Assembly: GCA_002368355.1 (NCBI GenBank)
Contig: AP018281.1
Location: forward strand, 1,364,001-1,428,000
Source of the DNA: Chondrocystis sp. NIES-4102
Lineage (GTDB): Bacteria; Cyanobacteriota; Cyanobacteriia; Cyanobacteriales; Xenococcaceae
Length of the DNA stretch: 64,000 nucleotides
Direction of reading: 5' to 3'
In this document: piece after piece, positions 18,994 through 27,801 of the stretch
How the letters are laid out: each line of letters begins with the position of its first letter
Position numbering within the stretch: the first letter of the stretch is position 1
Program-made: the position numbers and the translations under genes
Notes under the pieces: generated by a model
Databases searched by the model: none
The model's input: the letters and a program-made list of their open reading frames with translations, nothing else
Told to the model about the DNA's origin: nothing

Positions 18994-19428
18994 ATGGTTA
19001 ATCCCACAGTTTTATGGTTAATTGCAGGCGGGATTTTCTGTTGTTTAGAACTAGTTTTTCCCACTGCCTTTGTTAGTTTTATGATGGGAGTTGCTGCTTT
19101 TATAGTGGCGATAATTTCTCTTGTTTTTCCTAACCATAGTTTATTAATGGGTTTGTGGTTAATTTTAGCAACTGGATTAACTCTCACATCAAGGCGTTTT
19201 TTTACTCCCAAACGTTCAAAAGTTTTAACGGGGGATGATACACAGGCTATAGCAGTTAGTGGTATTCCCGCAGGTAGTGTGGGGCGAGTTTTATATGAGG
19301 GCAATTCTTGGCAAGCTAAATGTGCTGATGAAACCAGAGATATTGCTCCTAATGAGCCTCTATATATAGTTCGTAGACAAGGGAATACCTTGATTGTTTT
19401 ACCCAGCCAAATGCTAGATATCGACTAG
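18994..19428 (+). CDS. NfeD-like membrane protein
   Basis: This protein of about 144 residues has an NfeD-type layout: two or three hydrophobic helices in the first 65 residues (LWLIAGGIFCCLELVFPTAF, SFMMGVAAFIVAIISLVF, LLMGLWLILATGLTL), then a small soluble OB-like domain (GIPAGSVGRVLYEGNSWQAK to LYIVRRQGNTLIVLP). NfeD proteins assist membrane protein quality control with SPFH/stomatin proteins; no stomatin gene is adjacent here. A TTG lies in frame at 18988, but the ATG at 18994 is the likelier start. It diverges from the ABC-F gene and converges on hisS. Confidence 0.8.
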   Translation: MVNPTVLWLIAGGIFCCLELVFPTAFVSFMMGVAAFIVAIISLVFPNHSLLMGLWLILATGLTLTSRRFFTPKRSKVLTGDDTQAIAVSGIPAGSVGRVLYEGNSWQAKCADETRDIAPNEPLYIVRRQGNTLIVLPSQMLDID

Positions 19429-19478
19429 GATACGCTGCATTTAAACTGGGTGTTAATACCTTACTAGACTACCGTAGG

Positions 19479-20756
19479 CTAATTTTTCTTTAAATTAAGA
19501 ATTTTGCTTTTCAATTCTGCCGTCATTGCCAATAAATCAGCTTGGGCGATCGCTTGTTGCTCCCCTGAAATTAACCATTTTAAATTAACGGTTTTATTGT
19601 CTGCCTCTGCCTCCCCAATAACTAAACAGGCTACTGCCCCACTGCGATCGGCACGTTTAAATTGTTTACCAAAAGCACCACTGCTTAAATCTAGTTCAAC
19701 ACCAATACCAGCATTGCGTAATTTTTGTGCGAGTAATAATCCTTGGGCTTCTGCGATTTCTCCGCGCGACACCAGATAGAGATCGGGGGTAATTACAGGA
19801 TTAGCCTGCAACTTCTGCAATAATAATACCAACCTTTCCAGACCTATTGCCCAACCGACTGCGGGAGTCTCTGCACCTCCTAATTGGGCTACTAAGCCAT
19901 CATAGCGTCCACCACCACAAACCGTTGCTTGTGCGCCTAGATCGTTAGATTTAATTTCAAAGGCGGTATGGGTATAGTAATCTAAACCTCTAACTAAACA
20001 GTGATTAAGTAGATAGGGAATATCCAAATCCGTTAATAGCTGCAATACGGTATCAAAGTTTCTTTTCGATTCTAAACTCAAGCTCTCGTAAATTTTGGGG
20101 GCATTTTGGGCAATTTCCTGAGTTTTTGGGTCTTTACTATCTAAAATCCTCAACGGGTTACGAGTTAAACGGTCTTTGCTATCTTGATCCAAATCATCCT
20201 TATAAGGTTCAAGATAACTAATTAATCTCTCACGATATAAAGCGCGATCGCTACCATTACCGACAGAATTAATTTCCAACTCTAAATTTTTTAAACCTAG
20301 AGATCTTAAAATATCTACCGCCAAGGCAATAACTTCTACATCTGCACGGGGTGTATGAGTTCCTAATAACTCTAAACCTAGCTGATGAAACTGTCTTTGA
20401 CGACCTGCTTGAGGACGTTCATAACGAAACATTGCCCCTGTATACCAAAGACGCTGTACTCCCCCTTGTGCATGGAGTTTATTACTTATATATGCCCTGA
20501 CTACTCCTGCTGTACCTTCTGGACGCAAAGTTAATGAGCGATCGCCTCTATCTTTAAAGGTATACATTTCTTTGCCCACTACATCTGTAGCTTCTCCAAT
20601 ACCACGCTCAAATAAAGCTGTTTGTTCAAAGATGGGGGGACGAATCTCTTGGTATACCGCACGACCTAATATATCTCTGGCTGTATCTTCTATTAATTGC
20701 CAGTAACCAACTTCCTCTGGCAATATATCTCTTGTTCCTCTAAGTGCTTGAATCAT
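19479..20756 (-). CDS. hisS: Histidyl-tRNA synthetase
   Basis: This 425-residue class II aminoacyl-tRNA synthetase charges tRNA-His. The N-terminus IQALRGTRDILPEE is the standard HisRS start. Motif 1 lies in IRPPIFEQTALFERGIGE; motif 2 is in MFRYERPQAGRQRQFHQ with class-specific ELLGTHTPRADVEVIALA; the histidine-binding signature is VRGLDYYTHTAFE; motif 3 is VGWAIGLERLVLLL. The C-terminal anticodon-binding domain (about 325-425) contains GIGVELDLSSGAFGKQFKRA. The start is the ATG at 20754-20756. Downstream on its strand it converges with the NfeD-like gene; upstream lies a long heptamer array. Confidence 0.96.
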   Translation of the reverse strand: MIQALRGTRDILPEEVGYWQLIEDTARDILGRAVYQEIRPPIFEQTALFERGIGEATDVVGKEMYTFKDRGDRSLTLRPEGTAGVVRAYISNKLHAQGGVQRLWYTGAMFRYERPQAGRQRQFHQLGLELLGTHTPRADVEVIALAVDILRSLGLKNLELEINSVGNGSDRALYRERLISYLEPYKDDLDQDSKDRLTRNPLRILDSKDPKTQEIAQNAPKIYESLSLESKRNFDTVLQLLTDLDIPYLLNHCLVRGLDYYTHTAFEIKSNDLGAQATVCGGGRYDGLVAQLGGAETPAVGWAIGLERLVLLLQKLQANPVITPDLYLVSRGEIAEAQGLLLAQKLRNAGIGVELDLSSGAFGKQFKRADRSGAVACLVIGEAEADNKTVNLKWLISGEQQAIAQADLLAMTAELKSKILNLKKN

Positions 20757-20836
20757 TAAATCCGTAATTATATTGATTTTAAATACGCTATAGCAATACT
20801 GGACAATATTTGTTTTTATTATTAGCTTTGGGCTTC

Positions 20837-20926
20837 TCCTAACTCCTGACTCCTGACTCTTGACTCCTAACTCCTAACTCCTAACTCCTGTCTCCTGACT
20901 CCCCCTTCCTGACTCCTGACTCGTGA
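20837..20926 (-). repeat. Heptamer tandem array (ACTCCTG/ACTCCTA variants)
   Basis: About twelve consecutive heptamers, mostly CTCCTGA, CTCCTAA and CTCCTGT variants with two CCCCCTT interruptions, fill the space between hisS and the ABC ATPase gene. It is the STRR type of cyanobacterial intergenic repeat; sister arrays lie at about 16873, 33548 and 35640. Confidence 0.8.
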
Positions 20927-21805
20927 CTAATTTAATTGACGTCCTGTCAGTTCAACAAATATATCTTCTAAATTAGAATCACGGATCATTATGCCTGTTT
21001 TATCATTTAGAGAGTCTAAATAATTATTAGCTGCCTGGCTATCTGCAAAAAACTTACTTTCTAATCCCTCCTCCGTTTGTTTAAGGGCGATCGCTTTACC
21101 ATATTGCTGTCTTAATTCTTCTAATGTGCCGAGTTTGATTAACTTCCCTGCATCCATAATGCCAATACGCCCTGGTTTGCCATTTCCTGAACGTTGACAT
21201 AGAAACTCCACTTCTTCCATATAATGACTGGTAATTACAATAGTCATCCCCTTGCTATTTAAATCCTGAATAATTTCCCACAGACGGCGACGGGTTTGAG
21301 GATCTAAACCTACCGTAGGTTCATCTAAAAATAAGATTTTGGGTTCATGTAATAAGGCTCTAGCAATCTGAAGCCGACGTTTCATACCACCAGAAAGGGT
21401 TTTTACCAAAGAATCACGGCGATCGCTTAAGTTGACGTATTCTAACCAACGTTTAATCCTTGTCTGTCTTTGTGGGTTAGGAATGTGGTGCATTCTGCCA
21501 TGAAATTCTAAGTTTTCCCACACCGATAATTCCCCATCTACGCTAATTTGTTGCAGCACTACGCCTATACTACGCTTAACTAAATTGGGATGACGCAGTA
21601 CATCATAACCTGCAATTTTAATTGTTCCTTGATCTGGTTTAGCTAAGGTTATTAGCATCCGAATAGTGGTAGATTTTCCAGCACCGTTTGGCCCTAATAA
21701 ACCAAAGATTTCTCCGTAATCTATAGCTAAAGAAAGATGATCAACTACAGAAACCTGATTGTATATTTTGCAGACATTTGATATTAAGACCGAGGTATCG
21801 TTCAT
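20927..21805 (-). CDS. ABC-2 type exporter ATP-binding protein (DrrA-like)
   Basis: This 292-residue ATPase has GLLGPNGAGKST (Walker A), LVKTLSGGMKRRLQIARAL (signature), KILFLDEPTVGLDPQTRR (Walker B and D-loop) and the switch histidine in TIVITSHYMEE. The sequence and its C-terminal end (LEDIFVELTGRQL) are typical of DrrA/NodI-like subunits, which work with an ABC-2 membrane permease to export lipids, polysaccharides or drugs. No permease gene is next to it: hisS lies downstream and a small Trp-rich protein upstream. The partner must be encoded elsewhere, or the subunit is shared. The start is the ATG at 21803-21805. Confidence 0.9.
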   Translation of the reverse strand: MNDTSVLISNVCKIYNQVSVVDHLSLAIDYGEIFGLLGPNGAGKSTTIRMLITLAKPDQGTIKIAGYDVLRHPNLVKRSIGVVLQQISVDGELSVWENLEFHGRMHHIPNPQRQTRIKRWLEYVNLSDRRDSLVKTLSGGMKRRLQIARALLHEPKILFLDEPTVGLDPQTRRRLWEIIQDLNSKGMTIVITSHYMEEVEFLCQRSGNGKPGRIGIMDAGKLIKLGTLEELRQQYGKAIALKQTEEGLESKFFADSQAANNYLDSLNDKTGIMIRDSNLEDIFVELTGRQLN

Positions 21806-21944
21806 CTCTACTTTATATTTAAAGGGATATTTAACATGAAAACTAAAAACTAATTATCTTTGATAATGTTATTATTTTGTTAGGGGAATTTATGAAAAAC
21901 TTATTACTATAAACTCTCCCGATTATTTCAACATATAAACAATC

Positions 21945-22223
21945 TTAATAGCTATAATAATTGTCATCATTACTATTTTCTAATTGTTCTATCTCTTGAA
22001 GAGTTTTCCATCCAGCTATCCAAAGAGAATCATCTCTAAGTTGGCTAGCATTTAACCAAAAGCGCGTCTGTGGATCACAAGATGCAACCATTTCAGCAAA
22101 AATCCATTTGCCTTGGTTCTTACGGTTAACCACTTGAAAATGTCGCCAACCCCAGTTTTTTTGTTTAGCAGTCCATTTAGAACCAATTAAATAAGGGAAC
22201 TTTTGTTTTTGTTTTTTCGACAT
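21945..22223 (-). CDS. Trp-rich small protein, TIGR02450 family
   Basis: This 92-residue protein has six or more tryptophans in the family pattern (LIGSKWTAKQKNWGWRHFQV, GKWIFAEMVASCD, RFWLNASQLRD, WIAGWKTLQEI). It is a conserved family of unknown function, common in cyanobacteria and marine bacteria. I take the ATG at 22221-22223 as start because GGAAG lies 6 nt before it. An upstream in-frame TTG at 22235 would add only MEVK and overlap that ribosome-binding site. It is divergent from the polysaccharide export gene. Confidence 0.8.
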   Translation of the reverse strand: MSKKQKQKFPYLIGSKWTAKQKNWGWRHFQVVNRKNQGKWIFAEMVASCDPQTRFWLNASQLRDDSLWIAGWKTLQEIEQLENSNDDNYYSY

Positions 22224-22292
22224 TTTAACTTCCAAAGATAATAATGTTAATCTGGTCGCAATAATCTATATTTTTTTGATTGTGATATTTTT

Positions 22293-23897
22293 ATGAAAAA
22301 TAAATCTGTTTGGTATCAATTATTTTTAAAACGAGTTAATAGCTACAACGCGATCGCTCTTAATTTACCCAAGTTACTCACTTTATCATTATGTTTGGCT
22401 GTAACTACCCCAGTTATCGCTCAAGACAACACTATACAGCTACGTGATGCTGATTCTAGTCAATCATCTAGTAATAGCGTATCACCTACTAAAAAGCCAG
22501 GTGAAATAAATTATCAGACATTACCCCCCCTAGAAAATCAAACTACGCCCACCACACCAAACACCCTCGCTCCTTTACCCCCTCCAGAAAACGTTCAATT
22601 TGCCACTCAAGAAACTAACTACACTCTTGGTGCAGGGGATAGAATCAACCTCAATATCTTCCAAGTAGAAGAATATAGTGGGGAATATCCCGTGTTAGTT
22701 GATGGCACTATTAGTTTACCTTTGGTTGGTAATGTTGATGTGCGTGGACTAAGTTTAAAAGAAACTTCCGATACAGTAGCTAAAAAGTACGCAACCTATC
22801 TTAAGCGTCCAATTATTACTGTAGGCTTAGTTGCGCCTCGTCCTTTGAAAATCAGTATTGCAGGAGAGGTTGATAATCCAGGATCTTATGAAGTTCCTCT
22901 AACTGCTGAAAATCCTCAATTTCCTACTGTAACTAGTATGCTACAACAGGCGGGTGGAATTACCACTATTGCGGATGTACGTAATGTTAGGGTAACTCGA
23001 ACCATTAAAGGCAAGGAAGTAGTATATAATTCCAATCTTTGGGATCTGCTAAATAAACGCCAAATCAATCAAGATATTTCGTTGCGAGACGGCGATACTA
23101 TTTTTGTACCAACAGCAGAAGCAATTAATATTGCCGAATTAAATAGATTAGCCAAAACAAGTTATGGTTTACAAACCGATAAACCTATTCAAGTGGCTGT
23201 AGTTGGTGAGGTATATAGACCTGGTACTCACTTTGTACAACCAGAATTATTGAGTAGAAACAACGTAGGTAGCCAGGAAAGACAAGAATCTATTCCCCCA
23301 AGACTTACTCAAGCCATAGGTATTGCTAAAGGAATTAAACCTCTAGCTAATGTCGAAGCAGTGGAAGTAAGACGTAGCACCTGGGATGGATCGGAGAAAA
23401 TTATCGCAGTCAACCTATGGGAATTAATACAGTCGGGAGATACTAGTCAAGATCTAATCTTGCAAGAAGGAGATAAAATTATTATCCCCAGAGCAGATAA
23501 AATCAGTAAAGAAAGAAGTCGCGCGATCGCTTCTGGTACAATTTCCCCAGAAAAAATAACAGTCAATGTTGTAGGGGAAGTCGTTACCCCAGGACCCCAA
23601 GAGGTTGAACCTAATACTCCTCTTAACAATGCAATTTTAGCTGCTGGTGGTTTTAATACCCAACGTGCCAACACTAAAGAGGTAGAATTAGTTAGCCTAC
23701 AACCCGATGGAACTGTGGAAAAACGCAAAATCGAAGTGGATTTTGGAGCAGAGGTTAACGATGAGACTAACCCTATCCTAGGACAAAACGATGTGGTTGT
23801 TGTTGGTCGTTCTGGCTCTACTTCTGCTTTAGATAGCGTCGGTAAAGTCACTAGTCCTCTTGGCGGACTCTTTGGTTTGTTTAACCTTATCTTCTAA
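22293..23897 (+). CDS. Polysaccharide export protein with SLBB domains (Wza/GumB type)
   Basis: This 534-residue secreted or outer-membrane protein exports capsular or exopolysaccharide. A signal peptide with a long N-region ends near TTPVIAQ (residues about 25-45). A Pro/Gln-rich linker follows, then the Poly_export domain (YTLGAGDRINLNIFQVEEYSGEYPVLVDG, split here by description only) with SLPLVGNVDVRGLS, then three SLBB-type beta-grasp repeats starting KISIAGEVDNPGSYEV, QVAVVGEVYRPGTHFV and ITVNVVGEVVTPGPQEV. There is no lipobox cysteine at the cleavage site, unlike E. coli Wza. It is followed by a Wzc-type kinase, its normal functional partner. Confidence 0.9.
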   Translation: MKNKSVWYQLFLKRVNSYNAIALNLPKLLTLSLCLAVTTPVIAQDNTIQLRDADSSQSSSNSVSPTKKPGEINYQTLPPLENQTTPTTPNTLAPLPPPENVQFATQETNYTLGAGDRINLNIFQVEEYSGEYPVLVDGTISLPLVGNVDVRGLSLKETSDTVAKKYATYLKRPIITVGLVAPRPLKISIAGEVDNPGSYEVPLTAENPQFPTVTSMLQQAGGITTIADVRNVRVTRTIKGKEVVYNSNLWDLLNKRQINQDISLRDGDTIFVPTAEAINIAELNRLAKTSYGLQTDKPIQVAVVGEVYRPGTHFVQPELLSRNNVGSQERQESIPPRLTQAIGIAKGIKPLANVEAVEVRRSTWDGSEKIIAVNLWELIQSGDTSQDLILQEGDKIIIPRADKISKERSRAIASGTISPEKITVNVVGEVVTPGPQEVEPNTPLNNAILAAGGFNTQRANTKEVELVSLQPDGTVEKRKIEVDFGAEVNDETNPILGQNDVVVVGRSGSTSALDSVGKVTSPLGGLFGLFNLIF

Positions 23898-23916
23898 TTA
23901 AATTCAACCTCAAAAT

Positions 23917-23964
23917 TAGCCCATTGCTCACCTATATAGTCAAAGTCTAAGTAGCAATGGGTTA
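23917..23964 (+). terminator. Possible terminator hairpin after the export gene
   Basis: TAGCCCATTGCT and AGCAATGGGTTA form a 9-bp-plus stem with a loop of about 24 nt, 20 nt after the stop. There is no clear T-run, so termination may be weak. Confidence 0.4.
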
Positions 23965-24121
23965 ACATACGTTTATTACTTACAAGTTAAAAGAATAAGG
24001 CGGCGTTATGAAAGCAATTTTTTAGATATCGGCTTTTAAGGCATAATGAAGGCTATATCTCTGTTAAAAAACTTTAGTACAGCAATATATATAGGTTTTT
24101 ACTTGTTTGTTTACTTGTTGC

Positions 24122-24149
24122 TTTGGCTTTTGTACCAATAAGATATAAT
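24122..24149 (+). promoter_or_regulatory. Candidate promoter of the tyrosine kinase gene
   Basis: A perfect TATAAT (24144-24149) has a weak -35 region around 24122-24128. The start of transcription would be near 24156, some 20 nt before the ATG at 24175. This suggests the kinase gene has its own promoter besides any read-through. Confidence 0.4.
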
Positions 24150-24174
24150 CCCTGTTGTGAGGATTGATAAAATA

Positions 24175-26523
24175 ATGCCCGATAGAAGTTCAGATCATTT
24201 TACCTATCTACCTTTCAAAACTAAAAACGGCAATGGTATTAATAGAAACGGTAATGAGAATTATGTTTATTCTCTACCTGGTATTAATCAGCCAAATAAG
24301 GAAGCTAATGAGGATAATCTCGATCTGCGCCTACTTACCAGCGTCATTAAACACCGTATCCGCCTAATCAGTACAATAACTTTAGGCTTAACCGCAGCTA
24401 CAGCAATTTTTACTTTTTTACAAAAACCTAAATATCAAGGTAGTTTCCAGCTTTTAGTAGAACCTGTGGCTGAAGAACAGGAAAGTCCTTTAGCCTTGTT
24501 GCAACAGGATTTAAATGGCTTAGATTACCAAACCCAAGTAGAAGTATTAAGCAGCCCTAGGGTACTTAACCCTGTTATCGCCAAACTTAGACAAAAATAT
24601 CCTGAAATTGAATATCAAACGTTAATTAAACCTAAAAAATCTCCGCTTAAGATAAAACAGTTAGATGAAACTAAAATCTTAGAAATATCTTATATAGATC
24701 CAGATCCCGAAAAAATCCAATTTGTTTTAAATAATTTAAACGCAGCTTATCTAAGATATTCCCTAGAAGAAAAAAGAGCTAAAGCTAAACAAGGTATTGA
24801 TTTTGTTCAAAGTCAATTGCCAGATCAAAGAAAACAAGTAGATGATTTGCAAAGTAAGGTACAAAAATTTCGTCAACAACATAATCTACTAGATCCGCAA
24901 CAACAAGCAGGAATATTAGCCACACAACAGGTAGATTTTGAACAAAAGTTATTTGATACTCAAGCTAAAATCAAAGAAACCAAGTCTTTATACACGTTAC
25001 TACAGCAGCAATTAGGATTACAGCCAAATCAAGCACTTGCAGCTAGTTATTTAAGTGAATCACCACGCTATCAAAACTTATTAAACGAATTACAGCAAGT
25101 GGAAGTAGAGTTAGCCAAAGAATCGACTCGCTTTTTACCTGATAACCCGATTGTTAAAACTTTAGAGGAAAAAAGAGAAAAGTTAAGTACACTTTTGCAG
25201 CAGGAAGCTAAGGGAGTTTTAGGTGGTAATTTAGCCAATACTGTCGATAATACCCCTAATTTGACTTCTCCTAGTTCCTTACGTTTAGAACTAAATCAAA
25301 AGTATATTGAGGCTGCTAATGAACTGGAAATTTTGCAAATTAGAGAGAAAGCTTTAAACGTGGGGTTAGCCCAAATTAACCAATGGACAGAACAAATGCC
25401 TGTTATTGCCCGTCAGTATACGGATTTAACGCGGGAATTGAAGGTAGCCACACAAACCCTAACTCGCTTTTTAACCGCTCAAGAAGAATTAGAACTACAA
25501 GGAGCGCAAAATGCTTTACCTTGGCAAACTATCTTTGAACCTAAAGTATTAGAACAACCTATTTCCCCTAATCCTGTACGTAATTTAGCTTTAAGCTTAT
25601 TTTCTGGATTGTTATTAGGTATTAGTGCTGCATTACTGGCAGAGCGTTTAGACCCAGTTTATCACTCCTTTGAGGAATTAAAAGAAAGTGTTAATTTACC
25701 AATATTAGGTATAATTCCTGTTCAAAAAGATCTCCAACCCTTACATCAGTTGCAACTTCAGCCCAAAAAAGAAAAAATGGGTTTACCTCAGTTAAAAGTT
25801 GGGGATGTTCCTTTAAATTTCAACAATACTTCGATAGTAACTTCTAAAATTGGTTCACAACGCTATATAGCATCTCCTTTTTTGGAATCTTTTCGTTCCC
25901 TCAATACTAATTTAAAGCTACTAGGTTCTGATAATACTAGTTTGTCTTTAATTATTAGTTCTTCGATTCCCTCTGAGGGTAAATCTACTATTGCTGCTAA
26001 TCTGGCTCAAGCTGCTGCTGCTATGGGGCAAAGGGTGTTACTGCTAGATGCAGATTTACGTCGTCCGCAAGCTCATTTATGGCTTGGAGTTGAGAATCAA
26101 CAAGGTTTGAGTAATATTTTGGCTACAGGCTTAGATGTTCAAGATGCAATTATTCAAGTTCCTGAATGGGAAAACCTGTGGGTGATTACCGCAGGTGATA
26201 TTCCGCCCGATCCTACAAGACTACTTTCTTCTCAAAAGATGTCTAGGTTGATGGAGTATCTTAGAAGCAGTGGTAAGTATGATTTAATTATTTACGACAC
26301 TCCGCCTATACTGGGCTTTGCTGATGGTCGAATTCTATCAAGTCATACGGATGGGATAGTTTTAGTGGTAAAAATTGGTCAAACCGATCGCGGTTTGGTA
26401 AAAGAAAATATTGACAACATAAAAATGTCTAACATCCCTATATTAGGCATAGTGGCAAATCATGCTAATTCTAATGCCAATTCCAATCACTACTATAGTC
26501 ATTATTATGCTGAACGAAAATAG
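24175..26523 (+). CDS. Wzc-type polysaccharide co-polymerase / tyrosine autokinase
   Basis: This protein of about 782 residues controls exopolysaccharide chain length and export. A Wzz domain begins with a TM helix (about 65-85) and ends with a second (NLALSLFSGLLLGISAALL). Between them lies a long periplasmic coiled coil. The cytoplasmic BY-kinase follows: Walker A SSSIPSEGKSTIAANLAQAA, Walker A' LLLDADLRRPQAH and Walker B LIIYDTPPILG. The C-terminus is a tyrosine cluster (HYYSHYYAERK), the usual autophosphorylation site. I chose the ATG at 24175 because AGGA lies at 24160-24163; an upstream GTG at 24157 lacks a ribosome-binding site. It works with the SLBB export protein upstream; no Wzx, Wzy or glycosyltransferase is adjacent. 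Confidence 0.93.
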   Translation: MPDRSSDHFTYLPFKTKNGNGINRNGNENYVYSLPGINQPNKEANEDNLDLRLLTSVIKHRIRLISTITLGLTAATAIFTFLQKPKYQGSFQLLVEPVAEEQESPLALLQQDLNGLDYQTQVEVLSSPRVLNPVIAKLRQKYPEIEYQTLIKPKKSPLKIKQLDETKILEISYIDPDPEKIQFVLNNLNAAYLRYSLEEKRAKAKQGIDFVQSQLPDQRKQVDDLQSKVQKFRQQHNLLDPQQQAGILATQQVDFEQKLFDTQAKIKETKSLYTLLQQQLGLQPNQALAASYLSESPRYQNLLNELQQVEVELAKESTRFLPDNPIVKTLEEKREKLSTLLQQEAKGVLGGNLANTVDNTPNLTSPSSLRLELNQKYIEAANELEILQIREKALNVGLAQINQWTEQMPVIARQYTDLTRELKVATQTLTRFLTAQEELELQGAQNALPWQTIFEPKVLEQPISPNPVRNLALSLFSGLLLGISAALLAERLDPVYHSFEELKESVNLPILGIIPVQKDLQPLHQLQLQPKKEKMGLPQLKVGDVPLNFNNTSIVTSKIGSQRYIASPFLESFRSLNTNLKLLGSDNTSLSLIISSSIPSEGKSTIAANLAQAAAAMGQRVLLLDADLRRPQAHLWLGVENQQGLSNILATGLDVQDAIIQVPEWENLWVITAGDIPPDPTRLLSSQKMSRLMEYLRSSGKYDLIIYDTPPILGFADGRILSSHTDGIVLVVKIGQTDRGLVKENIDNIKMSNIPILGIVANHANSNANSNHYYSHYYAERK

Positions 26524-26560
26524 ATATTATGTATGATATTAATATCTACCGTTTTTGATA

Positions 26561-27082
26561 ATGAACTTACCAATAATTTCTTCAACTTTTTTCTTAACCC
26601 TGTTGATGATGATTGGGTTATTTTTCTTTATTCGTGCTTCAGTTAAAGATCGCACTAAAGAAATTAAACTTTTACCTAATGAATCTGAGGATGTGCTACT
26701 CAAAACCTTACAAGAGTATTTTGAGTCTAGATCTTATCAATTAACTGCTATTGATGCAGCCAATAAACAAATTACTTTTAGAGGATTTGTACAACCTAGC
26801 CTCTTTTTAGCTATATTATTAACTATTTTGGCAATCGTTGGTTTATCTTGTTTAACTTTAGTTTTGCTACTGTTATTTCCTAATAATTCTGGTATCTTTT
26901 GGTTATTATTATTATTTGCTCCCTTAGCTGGTATTTTTTATTGGCGACAAGCTGGACGTTGGGAAGAAATATTACTCAAAGTTATTACTAAAAAAGATAG
27001 CCCTAACTTGGTTGGTGTTATTGCTCATCGCGATGAATTAATTCAATTACAAGCAAATTTGCCACTACAAACAGTAGATTAA
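26561..27082 (+). CDS. CCB1-like cytochrome b6f cofactor assembly protein
   Basis: This membrane protein of about 173 residues has an N-terminal TM helix (IISSTFFLTLLMMIGLFFFI), a soluble segment starting RASVKDRTKEIKLLP, and two further helices (FLAILLTILAIVGLSCLTLVL and a Leu-rich one after it). The RASVKDRTKE start after the first helix and the overall layout match the CCB1 (DUF3529) family, which in plastids is needed to attach heme c(i) to cytochrome b6. I use the ATG at 26561; a TTG two codons earlier is also open. It follows the kinase gene by 37 bp and may be co-transcribed, though its function is unrelated. The family call rests on recalled motif similarity. Confidence 0.65.
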   Translation: MNLPIISSTFFLTLLMMIGLFFFIRASVKDRTKEIKLLPNESEDVLLKTLQEYFESRSYQLTAIDAANKQITFRGFVQPSLFLAILLTILAIVGLSCLTLVLLLLFPNNSGIFWLLLLFAPLAGIFYWRQAGRWEEILLKVITKKDSPNLVGVIAHRDELIQLQANLPLQTVD

Positions 27083-27099
27083 AATTTATTTGTATACTA

Positions 27100-27135
27100 A
27101 AGGGGACAGCTTTTAACCATCCCCTTGTTATTTTT
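27100..27135 (+). terminator. Rho-independent terminator
   Basis: AAGGGGA and TCCCCTT form a 7-bp stem with a 13-nt loop, followed by a T-rich stretch (TTGTTATTTTT). It closes the polysaccharide/CCB1 transcription unit. Confidence 0.65.
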
Positions 27136-27186
27136 AAAATCTATTTTATTTAATTTGCCAGTGTTTACTATTAAGTAATTTAGCTT

Positions 27187-27513
27187 TCAATGTGTAGCAG
27201 CGATCGCCACGGTTTTATCATTATCCCATTCTTGAAGCTCGATCGACTGTAAACTTGGGAAAAGAAAATGATTCTCTTCTACATATTGCGCTCCAAATAA
27301 CCCTTTTTCTGCCCAAAAATAGCGGTCTGTAGTATGTTCGTTCCTTTTTACTACTAAAACCGCAGGAGGTTCAATACCTAGGGAGGCTATATAGTTGCGT
27401 GCTGCGGTAACTGGCTTATCATCACCGCTTTCAATGTGATGTTGAGGAACGAGTTCTAATATTTTACGACCTTCTTGGCGACGACGGCTTTTACGTTTAC
27501 GTTTCCTTGCCAA
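27187..27513 (-). CDS. DUF3155 family protein
   Basis: This 108-residue protein starts with a strongly basic block (MARKRKRKSRRRQEGRK) followed by ILELVPQHHIESGDDKPVTA, ARNYIASLGIEPPAVLVVKR and a YFWAEKGLFGAQYVEEN segment. These are the conserved parts of DUF3155, a family restricted essentially to cyanobacteria. The basic N-terminus suggests nucleic-acid or ribosome binding, which is only inference. The start is the ATG at 27511-27513. It converges with the CCB1-like gene. Confidence 0.88.
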   Translation of the reverse strand: MARKRKRKSRRRQEGRKILELVPQHHIESGDDKPVTAARNYIASLGIEPPAVLVVKRNEHTTDRYFWAEKGLFGAQYVEENHFLFPSLQSIELQEWDNDKTVAIAATH

Positions 27514-27801
27514 CCCCTTTACCTCCTAATATTTACTTAGAAAAGACTGTGTTACTGGTTACTAATTTGTTATCGATTGTATCGTAATGAACAAAAAAAA
27601 GTCAACACCTCTAATAAAAAAATATCTGAAGAAATTGCCAGGCAATATTTATTAAAAACCTTTTATTTAATAAATTATGATGGAAAAAAGATTAGGTCTT
27701 AAAAAGGATATATAGATACTTTCTTAAGTTAATGGTTGCTTATTTTTAGTTGCCATATAACTTTTTATAAGTCTATATAAATCTTGATCTCTGGAGCATT
27801 A

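Noticed and set aside
18984-19304. 106-codon frame opposite the NfeD-like gene
   Set aside because: The plus strand encodes a clear NfeD-type protein; the opposite frame has no recognisable features.
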